Shown: one piece after another, positions 8,856-18,590 of the stretch | Layout of the letters: every line of letters begins with the position of its first letter | Numbering within the stretch: the stretch's first letter is position 1 | Source of the DNA: JAVBSX01 sp051660685 | Lineage (GTDB): Bacteria; Planctomycetota; Planctomycetia; Pirellulales; Thermoguttaceae | Length of the DNA: 64,000 nt | Assembly: GCA_051660685.1 (NCBI GenBank) | Contig: JBOFQB010000033.1 | Span: forward strand, 1-64,000 | Direction: 5' to 3' | Notes under the pieces: generated by a model | The model's input: only the letters and a program-made list of their open reading frames with translations | The model's database searches: none | What the model was told of the DNA's origin: nothing | Position numbers and translations under genes: made by a program

Positions 8856-10559
8856 TTATCTCGGTTTCTTCTTCCGCAAAGCCCGAGTCGGAGAAGGTGA
8901 CACCTCTTCCGTATGCGATTTGCCCTTTTCTTCCTGCTTCGAATCATCAGACATCGAGGATTTTGCAACTTTCCTTTCCGATTTGTCCGCCCCTTTCGAG
9001 GTCTTTGACGTTTTGAACTCTTTCTGTTTGTCCGACCGCACTCCCCCTTGCTCGGACGGTTCCTCGACTCGACCTTTCTTTTTCTCCCCCTCTTTTTCTC
9101 CCTCTTTGCCTGATTGGTCGGCAACACGATGTTTCACGTTTGGTTCGACAACCGACGTTTTTTTCTCCGTCTTAGGTTCCGACTTGGGTTGCTCTGTTTT
9201 CTCGGAATGACCTTTGACCGTTTTTTCCGTCGATACGGCTTCCTTCCTTTCCTTCAAGTTCTCTTCCTTTTTCAGCTTTTCATCTTTCGGCTTTTCGCCC
9301 TTTTCGCCCCCTTTATCCTTTTCATCTTTCACCTTTTCACTTTTTTCGCCCCTTTTATCCTTTTCGTCTGTTTTATGCGAATCACCAATCGAGGTTGTCC
9401 CTAAAGACAATTCCGACACATGATCCCGTTTTGTGACCGTTGAATCCTTAACCCGAACATTGCCGGATTCACGCGATTTCCTCTCTTCCTGTTCCTTCGC
9501 CTTATCTCCAACCTTCACCTTGTCCTTGACACTTTCCTGTTCTCTTTCCGCTTCCTTTTCCTTGCTCTTTCCCGTTTCTTTGGTCTTTTCCAACTCTTTG
9601 GTTTTCCCCTTCTCCTTACTCTTCTCCTTCTCTTTGCCCTTGCGAGATTTGGTTCCAACGGTCTCAAATTCCCCTTCTTCATGATCGGAAGAATCATAAG
9701 AAATTTCCTCTCCCGTAATAGGGTTCGGAATGAATTCCACTTCCTCTGTCACACTCAGCTCTTCTGAGGTATCCAAATCATCATCCATGTCCGAAGTGGA
9801 CACAGCAATCGGCGGTAATTGCGGTTTCGGCTTCATCATATAGGTTGCCTTAACCGGCTTAATAACAATCAATTCAGGTGCTGCACAATCCCGTTGATGA
9901 ACTTGCGAATCAATCGCAACCAGAACAGCCCGCAATTTCTCCCGCTCTGTCTCTTCCGTATGTTCGACACCAAGTAAATGCAGCAATGTTGCGAATTCAA
10001 CCCCTTCATTCTTCGCAATCGCCCGTTCCAACGTCGGAACCTCTTCCTTCGTCTGCTCCTTGTTCACTTGCGTTAAGCCTAAAAGACGAAAAACCCGCAT
10101 CCCCGATTCCGAAATCGGAATGACATGTCCCCCAAGAGCATTTTGAACGGTATAATCAATCATAAACCGACTACAAACGGCGATTGACTCAAGATACTCA
10201 ACCGATTGTGAGAGATTCTTCTTCTTCAGCTCCTCCAAATCGTACATGTACGTCGTCTCAAAAACCGCTTGCAACGTCTTCCGAATCCGATCTCCCGCGA
10301 TTGCTGCTTCAGAAAGTTGCGGGAATGTCGACGCCAACTCATTCGCCGTTGAAACACGAACCTCATTCCAATCAATGTAATGATGTTCCAAAACAGAAAA
10401 CGCCGTATCCGCCTGTTCTATGTTGCTATGCTCAAGAAGAGCCGCATAAATCAAATGTTCCAGAACCGCCCGCGCCGGAATCATCGGTACATGTTGATAA
10501 CGCTTGCGAAGTAATTGGTGCAGCTGCTTGATTTTTTGTGTGCGATTCAATGACGCCAT
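8856..10559 (-). CDS. Degenerate endonuclease III (HhH-GPD)-like protein with long KE-rich tail
   Basis: 567 residues in two parts. Residues 1-235 are helical and follow the endonuclease III layout, ending in a segment where IAVCSRFMIDYTVQNALGG lines up with the helix-hairpin-helix and ISESGMRVFRLLGL with the family's VDTHVFRVANRLGL. The catalytic Lys of the hairpin and the catalytic Asp are replaced, and no four-cysteine iron-sulphur loop is visible, so glycosylase activity is unlikely. From about 290 to the end the protein is a Lys/Glu/Ser/Asp low-complexity tail ending RALRKKKPR. The operon position after rbfA suggests a role in gene expression or RNA/DNA binding (inference). Confidence 0.7.
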   Translation of the reverse strand: MASLNRTQKIKQLHQLLRKRYQHVPMIPARAVLEHLIYAALLEHSNIEQADTAFSVLEHHYIDWNEVRVSTANELASTFPQLSEAAIAGDRIRKTLQAVFETTYMYDLEELKKKNLSQSVEYLESIAVCSRFMIDYTVQNALGGHVIPISESGMRVFRLLGLTQVNKEQTKEEVPTLERAIAKNEGVEFATLLHLLGVEHTEETEREKLRAVLVAIDSQVHQRDCAAPELIVIKPVKATYMMKPKPQLPPIAVSTSDMDDDLDTSEELSVTEEVEFIPNPITGEEISYDSSDHEEGEFETVGTKSRKGKEKEKSKEKGKTKELEKTKETGKSKEKEAEREQESVKDKVKVGDKAKEQEERKSRESGNVRVKDSTVTKRDHVSELSLGTTSIGDSHKTDEKDKRGEKSEKVKDEKDKGGEKGEKPKDEKLKKEENLKERKEAVSTEKTVKGHSEKTEQPKSEPKTEKKTSVVEPNVKHRVADQSGKEGEKEGEKKKGRVEEPSEQGGVRSDKQKEFKTSKTSKGADKSERKVAKSSMSDDSKQEEKGKSHTEEVSPSPTRALRKKKPR

Positions 10560-10663
10560 ATTCTATCCCCGTATTACCTTATCTCGTATAACCTGATCCC
10601 GAGTTGCCTTATCCCGTGTTGACTTATATCACCCAATTGGCTCGTGAACGAAACGCCCCTTGA

Positions 10664-11098
10664 TTAACCATTTTCCCGGGCCGCATCCGTTCCATCTGCT
10701 GTTTCGGTTTCCCCCAATTCTCCCAATTCCTCCGTTTCCCGAACTGTCTCAACCGGCTTTTTCGGGAGCACTTCGTCAAGAATCTTGGAAATCAACAGCG
10801 AGTGTTTGATCCCCATATCCAACACAAACTGAATTTGAGGTGTATAACGGGTATCAATCCGTTTCGCGCACTTGGCTTGAAGAAAACCGGCTGCTGATTG
10901 TAAACCGCGCAGACTCAAACTCTGCTTGTTTTCATCTCCCATAACGGAGACATAGATTTTTGCATAGCGCATATCGCCGGACACTTCAACCCGAGTAACG
11001 GTCACGTCTTTAATTCTCGGGTCTTGCAAATCCGTCAATATCGACATGCCAACCACTTCACGGATTGCTTCTGCCGCTTTAAGAGTTCGTCTGCTCAT
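10664..11098 (-). CDS. rbfA: Ribosome-binding factor A
   Basis: Assists 30S subunit maturation and 5'-end processing of 16S rRNA. 144 residues. MSRRTLKAAEAIREVVG begins the type-II KH fold, followed by DPRIKDVTVTRVEVSGDMRYAKIYVSV and a segment ending TPQIQFVLD. The last 30 residues are an acidic extension (ETEELGELGETETADGTD). It lies 20 bases after infB, the classic nusA-infB-rbfA order. Confidence 0.95.
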   Translation of the reverse strand: MSRRTLKAAEAIREVVGMSILTDLQDPRIKDVTVTRVEVSGDMRYAKIYVSVMGDENKQSLSLRGLQSAAGFLQAKCAKRIDTRYTPQIQFVLDMGIKHSLLISKILDEVLPKKPVETVRETEELGELGETETADGTDAARENG

Positions 11099-11118
11099 AA
11101 GAGTTCAAGGATTAGGGA

Positions 11119-14076
11119 TTAAAACGTTCGGGCTATTTCCTCTATCTTGTACGCTTCGAGAAGGTCCCCTTCCTTGAGATCGTTGAATCCTTTCAACTTC
11201 ATACCACATTCATATCCTTCCCGAACCTCCTTTGCATCATCCTTTTCCCGCTTCAACGAGTCCAGATGATATTCGCCAATAATCCGACTCTCACGGATAA
11301 TCCGCATCTTACTGTCCCGTTCAATCGACCCGCTCAACACTCGACAACCCGCGATTGTCCCAACACGACTGATTGTGTAAACTCGTTGAACAAGGGCCCG
11401 ACCAAGCTCTTTAACCTGCTCAAGCGGTTTGAGCATCCCCTCAAGGGCTGCTTTAATATCCGAAGAAAGATTATAGATAATGTCATACCGACGTACCTGA
11501 ATCTTTCGTTTATCGGCAAGAGACCGCGCATTTTCATCAGGAACAACGTTGAAACCAACGATGATTGCATCGGAAGCATCCGCCAACTGCACGTCCGCTT
11601 CTGTAATACCTCCAACGGTTGCTTGCAAAATCCGTATCTTCACTTCAGGATGTTCCAATTTCGCCAACTCTTTCCGAATCGCCTCAATGGAACCCCGGAC
11701 ATCCGCCCGAATAATAATATTCAACGTCTGAACCGCATTCCCTTGATTGATCCGTTGGAACAGATTTTCAAGCGTTATATGGGTCTGTGAATCGGCAAGG
11801 TCCAATTTCCTCGCTTCTTCCAACCGTCCTTCAGCAATTTCCCGCGCTAAGGAAATATCATTCAACACACAGAATTTACTCCCCGCAGTCGGAGCAACAT
11901 CCAACCCAATCAAATGGACGGGGGTACTCGGGGTCGCCTCTTCAATCAAACGTTTCGAATCAAACGTGTCATACATCGCTTTGACGCGACCATAAGCCGT
12001 TCCGCACAAAACCACATCTCCTGCCCGCAATGTTCCATTCTGAACCAATGTCTTACAGACAACACCTTGACCGGGATGCAGTTCTGACTCAAGCACAACC
12101 CCAATCGCCGGACGGTCAGGGTTCGCTTTAAGCTCATGCAATTCCGCAACCATAAGCAGTGTTCTCATCAAATCATCAACGCCCATTCCGGTAATTGCGC
12201 TGCAACGCACAATTTCAACATCACCCCCCCATTCACTCGGCATAAGGTCATTCTGCGCAAGTCCCTGTATCGCTCGATCAGGATTCGCCCCAGGAAGGTC
12301 CATCTTGTTCATCGCAACCACAATCGGAACTCCCGCCGCTTTGATGTGCGAAATCGCTTCTTCTGTTTGCGGCATGACACCATCATCGGCTGCAACAACA
12401 AGAACGGCAATATCCGTACAATTCGCTCCTCGCGCTCGCATCTCCGTAAACGCCTCATGTCCAGGTGTGTCGACAAACGTCACATCACCTCCATAAGCGG
12501 TCGGTATCCTATAGGCCCGTATATGCTGCGTGATCCCCCCTTTTTCTCCCGACACGACATTCAAATTCAGGATACGGTCCAAAAGGGAGGTCTTTCCGTG
12601 ATCCACATGTCCGAGAAATGTCACAACAGGAGGTCGCGGTTGCAATGACGCCGGATCATCAGGAAGGTCAAAGGAATCGGTTATCACCTGTTCTTCAAGC
12701 GAAACCTCATCTCGGACCACTATTTTCAAGCCAAACTCAACCCCCAACAGATCAGCCGTCTCCTTGTCCAACATGGAGTTAATCATCATCGGGGTCCCAA
12801 ATTCCATTAACTTGCGAATCAAAACGGCAACAGACAAACCGGTTCGTTCAGCAAACTGTTTTACTGTACAAGGAAGTTGCACAACAATATCACTCTTTCT
12901 CGGCGCAGCCGTACTGTTCGCTTGTGATCCTCTCCTTTGACGACGCAATTGTCGGGGGATATAACCCGACTCTTCTCCGTCCACGTCTTCTCGAAAACCG
13001 CGACCAACCCCTTTCGATTTCCACTTCGTTCGAGCATCGGCTCCTGCAGTCGGTTCCGCATCCCGAGTTTTTCCCTTCTTGTCCCTCTCCCCCTTCTTCG
13101 GAACATCATCTTCCCCAAAAACTCCAGCTGCTTTCTCACCTTTCTTCTTTGGAAGAACCTTGGCCCCTTTTTTGTCCTTGTCCTGAACCGCTTGAAGACG
13201 TTTCTCCTCATGTTTGCGAATATGTTCGTCCAACGGTCGGGAAGTCCCTTGCGCCGCTGCTCGAATCGCTTCTTTGGGCAACTTCAAGTCCGGTTTTTGC
13301 GGGGCCGGTTCGTTACTCACCTTGACCGGTTTCGCTGCCTGTTTGGGAAGTGGGGCCAAACGAACCTGCGTCCCTTTAGGAGACTCCATTCGGGTTGTTT
13401 CCTGCTTGGAAGACTCCGCCGATTTACCTGAAACGTCTTTTGAGCCGGATTCGCCGGACTTTCTCTTCGATGCAAGCGTCGGAACCTTACCGTCAATCGT
13501 CCGAATCGGTCCCCGCATAATCGGCGGTCGCTGAAAACCATATCCCGAAACCGGACTCGATGTCGAATCCCGTTGCGGTTCCGGTTGGTCCACATCCTGA
13601 GATACTGACGCTTCTTCACGCGATTCAGATGCCGTTTCCGAGACTGTTCCTTCCTCGGATTCCTCAACCGTTCCAACAGGTTCAGAAGATTCCTGCTCGT
13701 CCAATTCTCCCGTCGTTGAAGAATCAGACAATTCTTCTCCAACCCGAACATCCAAATGCTCTAGGGCGGAGTCCTCTTCAGCTGACGTTTTGGTCGGTTT
13801 CCCCGGCGCAAGAGCCGATTTCAGAACAGGGACTTTCCCGGTCTGAACAGGTACAACAGGGCGTACAGGAGTCGAGGAAACCGGTTCGGGCGCAGGAGCC
13901 GGTTTCTGGGTCGGAGTCTCTTCCTGAAAATTGGTCTTAATCTGTTCCGCTTCCTCTTCGGTCAAACTGGCGAGAGCATTTCCTTTTCCCTCAAGACCAA
14001 GTTTCTTACAGATGTCGAGCAGGGTTTTACTCTCGACTTTCAGTTGTTTCGCTAAAGCGTAAATACGAATGGACAA
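11119..14076 (-). CDS. infB: Translation initiation factor IF-2
   Basis: GTPase that brings initiator tRNA to the 30S subunit. 985 residues. The first IF2-N domain is at about 1-50, followed by a 340-residue charged, Pro/Glu/Lys-rich linker, and a second IF2-N domain (PCTVKQFAERTGLSVAVL) near 405. The G domain has GHVDHGKTS, DTPGHEAF and NKMD, followed by the beta-barrel and C-terminal domains. The chosen start is TTG because MSIRIYALAKQLKVES is the expected N-terminus and no ATG fits. The long linker is typical of large planctomycete-type IF-2. Confidence 0.97.
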   Translation of the reverse strand: MSIRIYALAKQLKVESKTLLDICKKLGLEGKGNALASLTEEEAEQIKTNFQEETPTQKPAPAPEPVSSTPVRPVVPVQTGKVPVLKSALAPGKPTKTSAEEDSALEHLDVRVGEELSDSSTTGELDEQESSEPVGTVEESEEGTVSETASESREEASVSQDVDQPEPQRDSTSSPVSGYGFQRPPIMRGPIRTIDGKVPTLASKRKSGESGSKDVSGKSAESSKQETTRMESPKGTQVRLAPLPKQAAKPVKVSNEPAPQKPDLKLPKEAIRAAAQGTSRPLDEHIRKHEEKRLQAVQDKDKKGAKVLPKKKGEKAAGVFGEDDVPKKGERDKKGKTRDAEPTAGADARTKWKSKGVGRGFREDVDGEESGYIPRQLRRQRRGSQANSTAAPRKSDIVVQLPCTVKQFAERTGLSVAVLIRKLMEFGTPMMINSMLDKETADLLGVEFGLKIVVRDEVSLEEQVITDSFDLPDDPASLQPRPPVVTFLGHVDHGKTSLLDRILNLNVVSGEKGGITQHIRAYRIPTAYGGDVTFVDTPGHEAFTEMRARGANCTDIAVLVVAADDGVMPQTEEAISHIKAAGVPIVVAMNKMDLPGANPDRAIQGLAQNDLMPSEWGGDVEIVRCSAITGMGVDDLMRTLLMVAELHELKANPDRPAIGVVLESELHPGQGVVCKTLVQNGTLRAGDVVLCGTAYGRVKAMYDTFDSKRLIEEATPSTPVHLIGLDVAPTAGSKFCVLNDISLAREIAEGRLEEARKLDLADSQTHITLENLFQRINQGNAVQTLNIIIRADVRGSIEAIRKELAKLEHPEVKIRILQATVGGITEADVQLADASDAIIVGFNVVPDENARSLADKRKIQVRRYDIIYNLSSDIKAALEGMLKPLEQVKELGRALVQRVYTISRVGTIAGCRVLSGSIERDSKMRIIRESRIIGEYHLDSLKREKDDAKEVREGYECGMKLKGFNDLKEGDLLEAYKIEEIARTF

Positions 14077-14213
14077 AGCAGCTACTTTCTCTGGGGATCA
14101 AAAACGATGGGAGTTGGGATTATAACATAACGGGTTCCTTTTACATGCTGAAGGTGTGCTTTTTGATGTCGGCTCCTGATGATGATTGTCTAATGCTAAA
14201 AACTGTAAGGGGT

Positions 14214-15410
14214 CTATTCTTCCGTTTCAAAATTTTCGTAATCCCCTCTTCTCTTCGTCTTCTCTTCCTCTTCCGCCAAAACTTCAGCCCGCTCCGTAAT
14301 GCGGAGTGCTTCCTCCTCGGTCAACTCGCCCATTTCCATTAAATCGGACGGTTCGATGATCGAAAGATCGTCAAAGGAGAGGAATCCCTCACCAACCAGA
14401 CGATCTGCAAGGTCGGGCGAAACACCTTCGATTTCGGCAAATCCGGTCAGAACTTTTGACAACTGTTCATCCAATTCATCCCGGGTCATAATTTCAATGT
14501 CCCAACCACATAAGCGGGAACCGAGACGGACATTCTGCCCTTTTCGGCCAATTGCAAGGGAACGTTGGTCGGGGCGGACCAGAACAACAGCCCGTCCAAG
14601 CATCGAGCAAAGAATCACTTCTTCGACTTCAGCCGGTTGCAACGTGTTAGGAATCAAAACCTGCATGTCATCATCCCAACGAACAATGTCAATCCGTTCA
14701 TTGGCGAGTTCATCGATCACATTTTTGATGCGAGCACCTCGGATACCGACACAGGCCCCAACGCAATCAACCCGTTGATCGCTGCTGTAAACGCCAATCT
14801 TGGTTCGATACCCCGGTTCACGGACAACGCCTTTAATCTCAATGACTCCATCTTGAATCTCGGGAACCTCTTGTTCAAACAGGCGTTTGACCAAAGCGGG
14901 TCGTGTTCGGCTCAAAATCACCTTGACTCGGGTTCCTGCTTTTTTGACTTCGACGACGACCGCTCGAATTCGGTCATTCGCGCGATATGTTTCCCCGGGA
15001 ATTTTTTCCCCGCGAGGAAGAATCGCTTCGACATTCGGCAGAGCAACCGTTGTAAGGTTTCCTTCATTTTTCTGAATAACACCGCTGATCATCTGGTCGA
15101 TCTGAGCGTTGTACTCATCATAAATAGCATCCCGTTCAGCTTCACGAATCTTCTGAATCATGACCTGCTTGGCACTTTGAGCACCAATGCGTTCTACGAT
15201 TTCCGAAGGAGAAATCTCGACCCCTTCAAACGAGCCGGAAATTTCCCCTGTTGCTCGGTTGATCGTAATTTTAAGGTCCGCATCATCACCATATTGTTTG
15301 CGCGCAGCCGTTAAAATAGCGGCTTCAACACCACAAAACACTATTTCCTTATCGATTCTTTTATCGCGATGGATCGCGTCGACGATCCTCAGCACTTCGC
15401 TGGGATTCAT
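14214..15410 (-). CDS. nusA: Transcription termination/antitermination protein NusA
   Basis: 398 residues from MNPSEVLRIVDAIHRDK. Domains in order: N-terminal RNA polymerase-binding domain (to about 125), S1 domain (about 130-200), KH1 with VGACVGIRGARI, KH2 with SLAIGRKGQNVRLG, and one C-terminal helix-hairpin-helix acidic repeat (FAEIEGVSPDLADRL). GGAAAGAG lies about 9 bases upstream of the ATG at 15410. The frame is open further up, but those codons overlap the promoter. It begins the nusA-infB-rbfA operon. No rimP is seen upstream. Confidence 0.96.
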   Translation of the reverse strand: MNPSEVLRIVDAIHRDKRIDKEIVFCGVEAAILTAARKQYGDDADLKITINRATGEISGSFEGVEISPSEIVERIGAQSAKQVMIQKIREAERDAIYDEYNAQIDQMISGVIQKNEGNLTTVALPNVEAILPRGEKIPGETYRANDRIRAVVVEVKKAGTRVKVILSRTRPALVKRLFEQEVPEIQDGVIEIKGVVREPGYRTKIGVYSSDQRVDCVGACVGIRGARIKNVIDELANERIDIVRWDDDMQVLIPNTLQPAEVEEVILCSMLGRAVVLVRPDQRSLAIGRKGQNVRLGSRLCGWDIEIMTRDELDEQLSKVLTGFAEIEGVSPDLADRLVGEGFLSFDDLSIIEPSDLMEMGELTEEEALRITERAEVLAEEEEKTKRRGDYENFETEE

Positions 15411-15516
15411 AGGCAGTTCTCTTTCCGTACTGAACGACAAAAACGGGAAAAGGGAAGCACAGCTGGGGCGGATTGACCTTTCCAGATAATAACAACCCGA
15501 GGAGTAACGATTCAAT

Positions 15517-15545
15517 AGCATAGCGTCCAAGTACCGAATCGTCAA
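15517..15545 (-). promoter_or_regulatory. Predicted sigma70-type promoter of the nusA operon
   Basis: On the minus strand TTGACG (15540-15545) and TATGCT (15517-15522) are separated by 17 bases, about 110 bases before the nusA ATG. Spacing and sequence fit a housekeeping promoter. Confidence 0.6.
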
Positions 15546-15710
15546 GTGATTCCCTGTCCAGGGTTTTAGATATTTTCCCCGAGTGTAGGTATAAAGGGTT
15601 TTCAGAACCCAAAAATATCAAACGAGTTGTGAATATCAGGACAACGGAGTAGATTACAGTTGAACGAACCAGATGTTTCCGACAAGCATCACCCGAGAAA
15701 GTTCAACCCT

Positions 15711-15766
15711 ATCCCCTATCCCCTATCCCCTATCCCCTATCCCCTATCCCCTATCCCCTATCCCCT
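15711..15766 (+). repeat. Eight perfect tandem copies of the heptamer ATCCCCT
   Basis: Eight uninterrupted 7-bp units end six bases before the ATG of the glycosyltransferase, leaving no Shine-Dalgarno. The complementary strand is (AGGGGAT)n with four-G runs every seven bases, which fits a G-quadruplex-forming sequence. Length change here could alter expression (inference). Confidence 0.9.
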
Positions 15767-15772
15767 ATTCAC

Positions 15773-16489
15773 ATGCCAACTCTTTCGATACTTATTCCCG
15801 TCTATAACGAAGAAAAATCGTTAGCCGAACTGATTCGGCGTGTTTTGGCTGTTTCACTGCCGGATGAACTGACCCGGGAGTTGGTCATTGTCAATGATGC
15901 TTCAACAGACCAAACAGGTTTTCTTTTGCGGCAACTGTCCCTAGAGCATCCTGAAATTCGTCTTTTTGAGCAGCCGTACAATCAGGGCAAGGGGGCAGCG
16001 ATTCGCCGGGCGATTCAGGAGATGTCAGGCGATTACGCTATTGTGCAGGATGCCGATTTGGAATATGACCCGGATGATTACGCGAATGTTCTTGCCCCTC
16101 TCCTAAGCGGCCAAGCCGATGTCGTTTACGGTTCACGTTTTTTGAACCGAACGGACAAAGGGGGCGGAGTTGGCCGTTTGCACGGTTTGGTCAACGGTTT
16201 TTTGACATGGTTTTCCAATAGGATGACGGGATTACGGTTAACGGACATGGAAACCTGTTATAAGGCATTTCGGGCGGATTTGTTAAAAAGGATACGGATT
16301 CGGTCCAATCGATTTGGGATCGAGCCGGAAATAACGGCAAAAATGGCGAGACTGGGTGTTCGGATACAGGAAGTGCCGATTCGGTACAACCCGAGAAATT
16401 ATCAGCAGGGAAAAAAAATTGGCTGGAGAGATGGTTTGAGTGCCATTTTGACGATCATCAAATTTCGCTTCATCGACGATCTCCCCTAG
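15773..16489 (+). CDS. Family 2 glycosyltransferase (DPM1-like, cytosolic)
   Basis: 238 residues. The GT-A fold starts LSILIPVYNEEKSLAELI, has the VNDASTDQT loop and the metal-binding VQDADLEYDPDD (DxD type), and later NPRNYQQGKKIGWRDG. The C-terminus has no membrane helix. It resembles enzymes that move sugar from a nucleotide donor to polyprenyl phosphate or to a surface polysaccharide; the exact acceptor cannot be read. The start codon directly follows a heptamer array. It is divergent from nusA and stands as a single gene, ending in a REP-like palindrome. Confidence 0.88.
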   Translation: MPTLSILIPVYNEEKSLAELIRRVLAVSLPDELTRELVIVNDASTDQTGFLLRQLSLEHPEIRLFEQPYNQGKGAAIRRAIQEMSGDYAIVQDADLEYDPDDYANVLAPLLSGQADVVYGSRFLNRTDKGGGVGRLHGLVNGFLTWFSNRMTGLRLTDMETCYKAFRADLLKRIRIRSNRFGIEPEITAKMARLGVRIQEVPIRYNPRNYQQGKKIGWRDGLSAILTIIKFRFIDDLP

Positions 16490-16543
16490 TTTAGCCGCGG
16501 AACAACGTTCCGCGCGTACTTAGCCCGGCGCAAGCCGGACGGA
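16490..16543. repeat. REP-like palindrome R1 (variant B) and a second palindrome
   Basis: 16490-16518 carries core CGCGGAACAACGTTCCGCG, starting one base past the glycosyltransferase stop. 16520-16543 holds a different palindrome (AGCCCGGCGCAAGCCGG) that recurs inverted at 54287-54310. Confidence 0.75.
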
Positions 16544-16641
16544 CATGCTAAAGCACGCTAAACGCACCCCAACGGAAATTTTGAAAATTTTTTAGTTTTT
16601 TTTCCGAAATATGTTGCAACCTTTTACCTCTTTTGTTAAAC

Positions 16642-16647
16642 TATACT
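16642..16647 (+). promoter_or_regulatory. Candidate -10 box for the DUF1559 gene
   Basis: TATACT in an AT-rich stretch about 115 bases before the ATG. A TTGCAA sits too far upstream (22-base spacing) to be a good -35, so only the -10 is proposed. Confidence 0.35.
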
Positions 16648-16759
16648 ATAGTTGGTTCCTCTCCCGATGAGTTTTGCCGGATTGCAAACCACTCACACAG
16701 AAGGGGGCCCTGCGTTTTTTTATTTATTCCTCCATAACGTTAAGGAAAGGATTGGTATT

Positions 16760-18394
16760 ATGAGCAACACACTCTCCAAAAAGATGAGGGGCTTCACCCT
16801 CGTCGAACTGCTGGTCGTTATTGCGATCATCGGTATCCTCATCGCCCTGCTGCTCCCCGCAGTTCAGGCCGCGCGTGAGGCCGCACGTCGGATGACGTGT
16901 ACGAACAACCTCCGTCAAATCGGTTTGGCGGTGCAAACCTTCCACGACGCCAAAAACGGTGTCACTCCCGTTGCAATCGGAACCGAACGGTCCAGTTTCT
17001 TCGTTCTCCTCGCGCCTTATGTCGATCAGAACCAAACATTTGATGGTCTCGTTACCAACCTCAAAGTGCCGACCAGCTACGTCGATGGGGCGACCTCGCT
17101 TCCAACGAAAATGTTGAAAACACTCGGTGGTCTTTCAATCCCCTTCATCGCGGACATTATTCGTCTCTACAACGACATTGATCCCAGACAGGTTCAGCAG
17201 CTTTCCTCGTTGCCATTTATGAAGTGTCCCACCCGTCGGTCAACGGGTGTACAACTACTGATTACCGAGAATAACTGGCTTGCGGAGGACAACACGGTAG
17301 GGAATACAGTGGATGTCTCTAAACTCGATGCTAAAGGATTGGCAACGGACGAAGATCTCGGTTATCTCAGCACAACAGGTGCTTTGGGGTGGACTCGTCC
17401 CGGTTCGTTTGGTTTAGAGCCGATTTTGACATCGTTTGGTTCGTTATTGGGTTTTGACGATGTGCAGGAGAAGACGACGGATTCAATTGGGTTGATTTCC
17501 TCTTCGCAAGATGGCCCGCTTGGTGACTACGCCGTTGTTTTGCTCCATCACGGTCCCTTTGGCACGGTGAATCAGGACTGGCATCAGGTCAACTTTTTTG
17601 GTATTGATGCAGATTCCATTGGTAAAGTTGATACGATTGAGACGCCCCGATGGTCCACCTACCATGACCCGGTTGATTTTTCCAGAGCCAAACCCTATGC
17701 CGCGACCCGTTCGGGTGTCAGAGTTGCCAAAATCCAGCTGTATGACCGCGGTGCGCTGGGCAATATCACCAATGGTAATACCGGAAACGGTGAGACTTGG
17801 GATTACGGGGCGATTGTCAATAACTGTCGTGGTGCCTTGTTGAACTATGCAACTTGGGCCCCTCGTGATACGTTCACCAGTTGGAGATCCGGTGCTTCGA
17901 ACACCCCACTGGTCGGTGAAAAGCATATCCCAAGCTCCCGACTCGGTCAGTGTGATCGTTTCCGCGAAGCATGGGATTGTAGCTTCCTGATGGCCTCCTA
18001 CGGTGGTCGTTACCATCACGTTGGACGTGAATCGGATCAGCAGGTTTCCTACGCCAATGTTGTTCCTAGTGGTGGGAGCAACTTCGTGGGTGCCCGGAAA
18101 GTTCCGAATGGGTATGGTGGAGAGATGGACTACTTTGACACAGGTGATCGTGATGCAGGTATCATCATTGCCCGATCCCCCAATGAGTATGATGGTCGTA
18201 AATACGCCCCGAACGGGACCCGACGATCAAGTAATCGTGAGTTCCTCACATACTTCAGTTTTGGTTCGGCTCACACCAACGGTGCCTGCCACTTCGTCTT
18301 TGGTGATGCTTCGGTCAAGAACATTAATGCGGGCATTGATCCGTATTTGTTCCAGATGATTGCGGACACGAACGAAAACGGTTTCCTTCCGTAA
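16760..18394 (+). CDS. DUF1559 domain protein with type IV prepilin leader
   Basis: 544 residues, longer than the typical 300-400. A short leader MSNTLSKKMRG is followed by FTLVELLVVIAIIGILIALL, the class III prepilin signal cleaved after Gly with a methylated Phe. The DUF1559 signature PAVQAAREAARRMTCTNNLR comes next, and the C-terminal HFVFGDASVKNIN is also typical. These proteins are a large planctomycete family thought to form pseudopili or surface filaments. AAGGAAAGG lies nine bases before ATG. The frame is open 36 codons upstream without a better start. A rho-independent terminator follows. Confidence 0.93.
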   Translation: MSNTLSKKMRGFTLVELLVVIAIIGILIALLLPAVQAAREAARRMTCTNNLRQIGLAVQTFHDAKNGVTPVAIGTERSSFFVLLAPYVDQNQTFDGLVTNLKVPTSYVDGATSLPTKMLKTLGGLSIPFIADIIRLYNDIDPRQVQQLSSLPFMKCPTRRSTGVQLLITENNWLAEDNTVGNTVDVSKLDAKGLATDEDLGYLSTTGALGWTRPGSFGLEPILTSFGSLLGFDDVQEKTTDSIGLISSSQDGPLGDYAVVLLHHGPFGTVNQDWHQVNFFGIDADSIGKVDTIETPRWSTYHDPVDFSRAKPYAATRSGVRVAKIQLYDRGALGNITNGNTGNGETWDYGAIVNNCRGALLNYATWAPRDTFTSWRSGASNTPLVGEKHIPSSRLGQCDRFREAWDCSFLMASYGGRYHHVGRESDQQVSYANVVPSGGSNFVGARKVPNGYGGEMDYFDTGDRDAGIIIARSPNEYDGRKYAPNGTRRSSNREFLTYFSFGSAHTNGACHFVFGDASVKNINAGIDPYLFQMIADTNENGFLP

Positions 18395-18430
18395 TGATTG
18401 TTGATCGCTATTATCATTGTTGACGCCTTT

Positions 18431-18458
18431 GCCCCGCCTCGTTGCGGGGCTTTTTTTT
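18431..18458 (+). terminator. Rho-independent terminator of the DUF1559 gene
   Basis: Perfect 7-bp stem GCCCCGC/GCGGGGC with a 6-base loop followed by eight Ts, 37 bases after the stop codon. Confidence 0.9.
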
Positions 18459-18473
18459 ATCTTTTGTTTTTTT

Positions 18474-18541
18474 ACCACGAAAAGCACGAACGACACGAAA
18501 AGGGGAAACCACACTTTCGTGTTTTTGGTGTCTTTCGTGGT
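18474..18541. repeat. CACGAA stem-loop repeat, left of the GxxExxY gene
   Basis: 68-bp imperfect inverted repeat from ACCACGAAAAGCACGAA to GTGTCTTTCGTGGT. Nearly the same sequence lies at 18985-19051 on the other side of the gene, and a related core is found inside the 179-bp MITE copies. Confidence 0.85.
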
Positions 18542-18590
18542 CAAAAATAAAACCCAGAACATACCCCACAAAAAATACGAGGTCTACAAT

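Noticed and set aside
14565..15314. Plus-strand open frame of 249 codons
   Set aside because: Antisense to nusA, which has unmistakable S1 and KH motifs.
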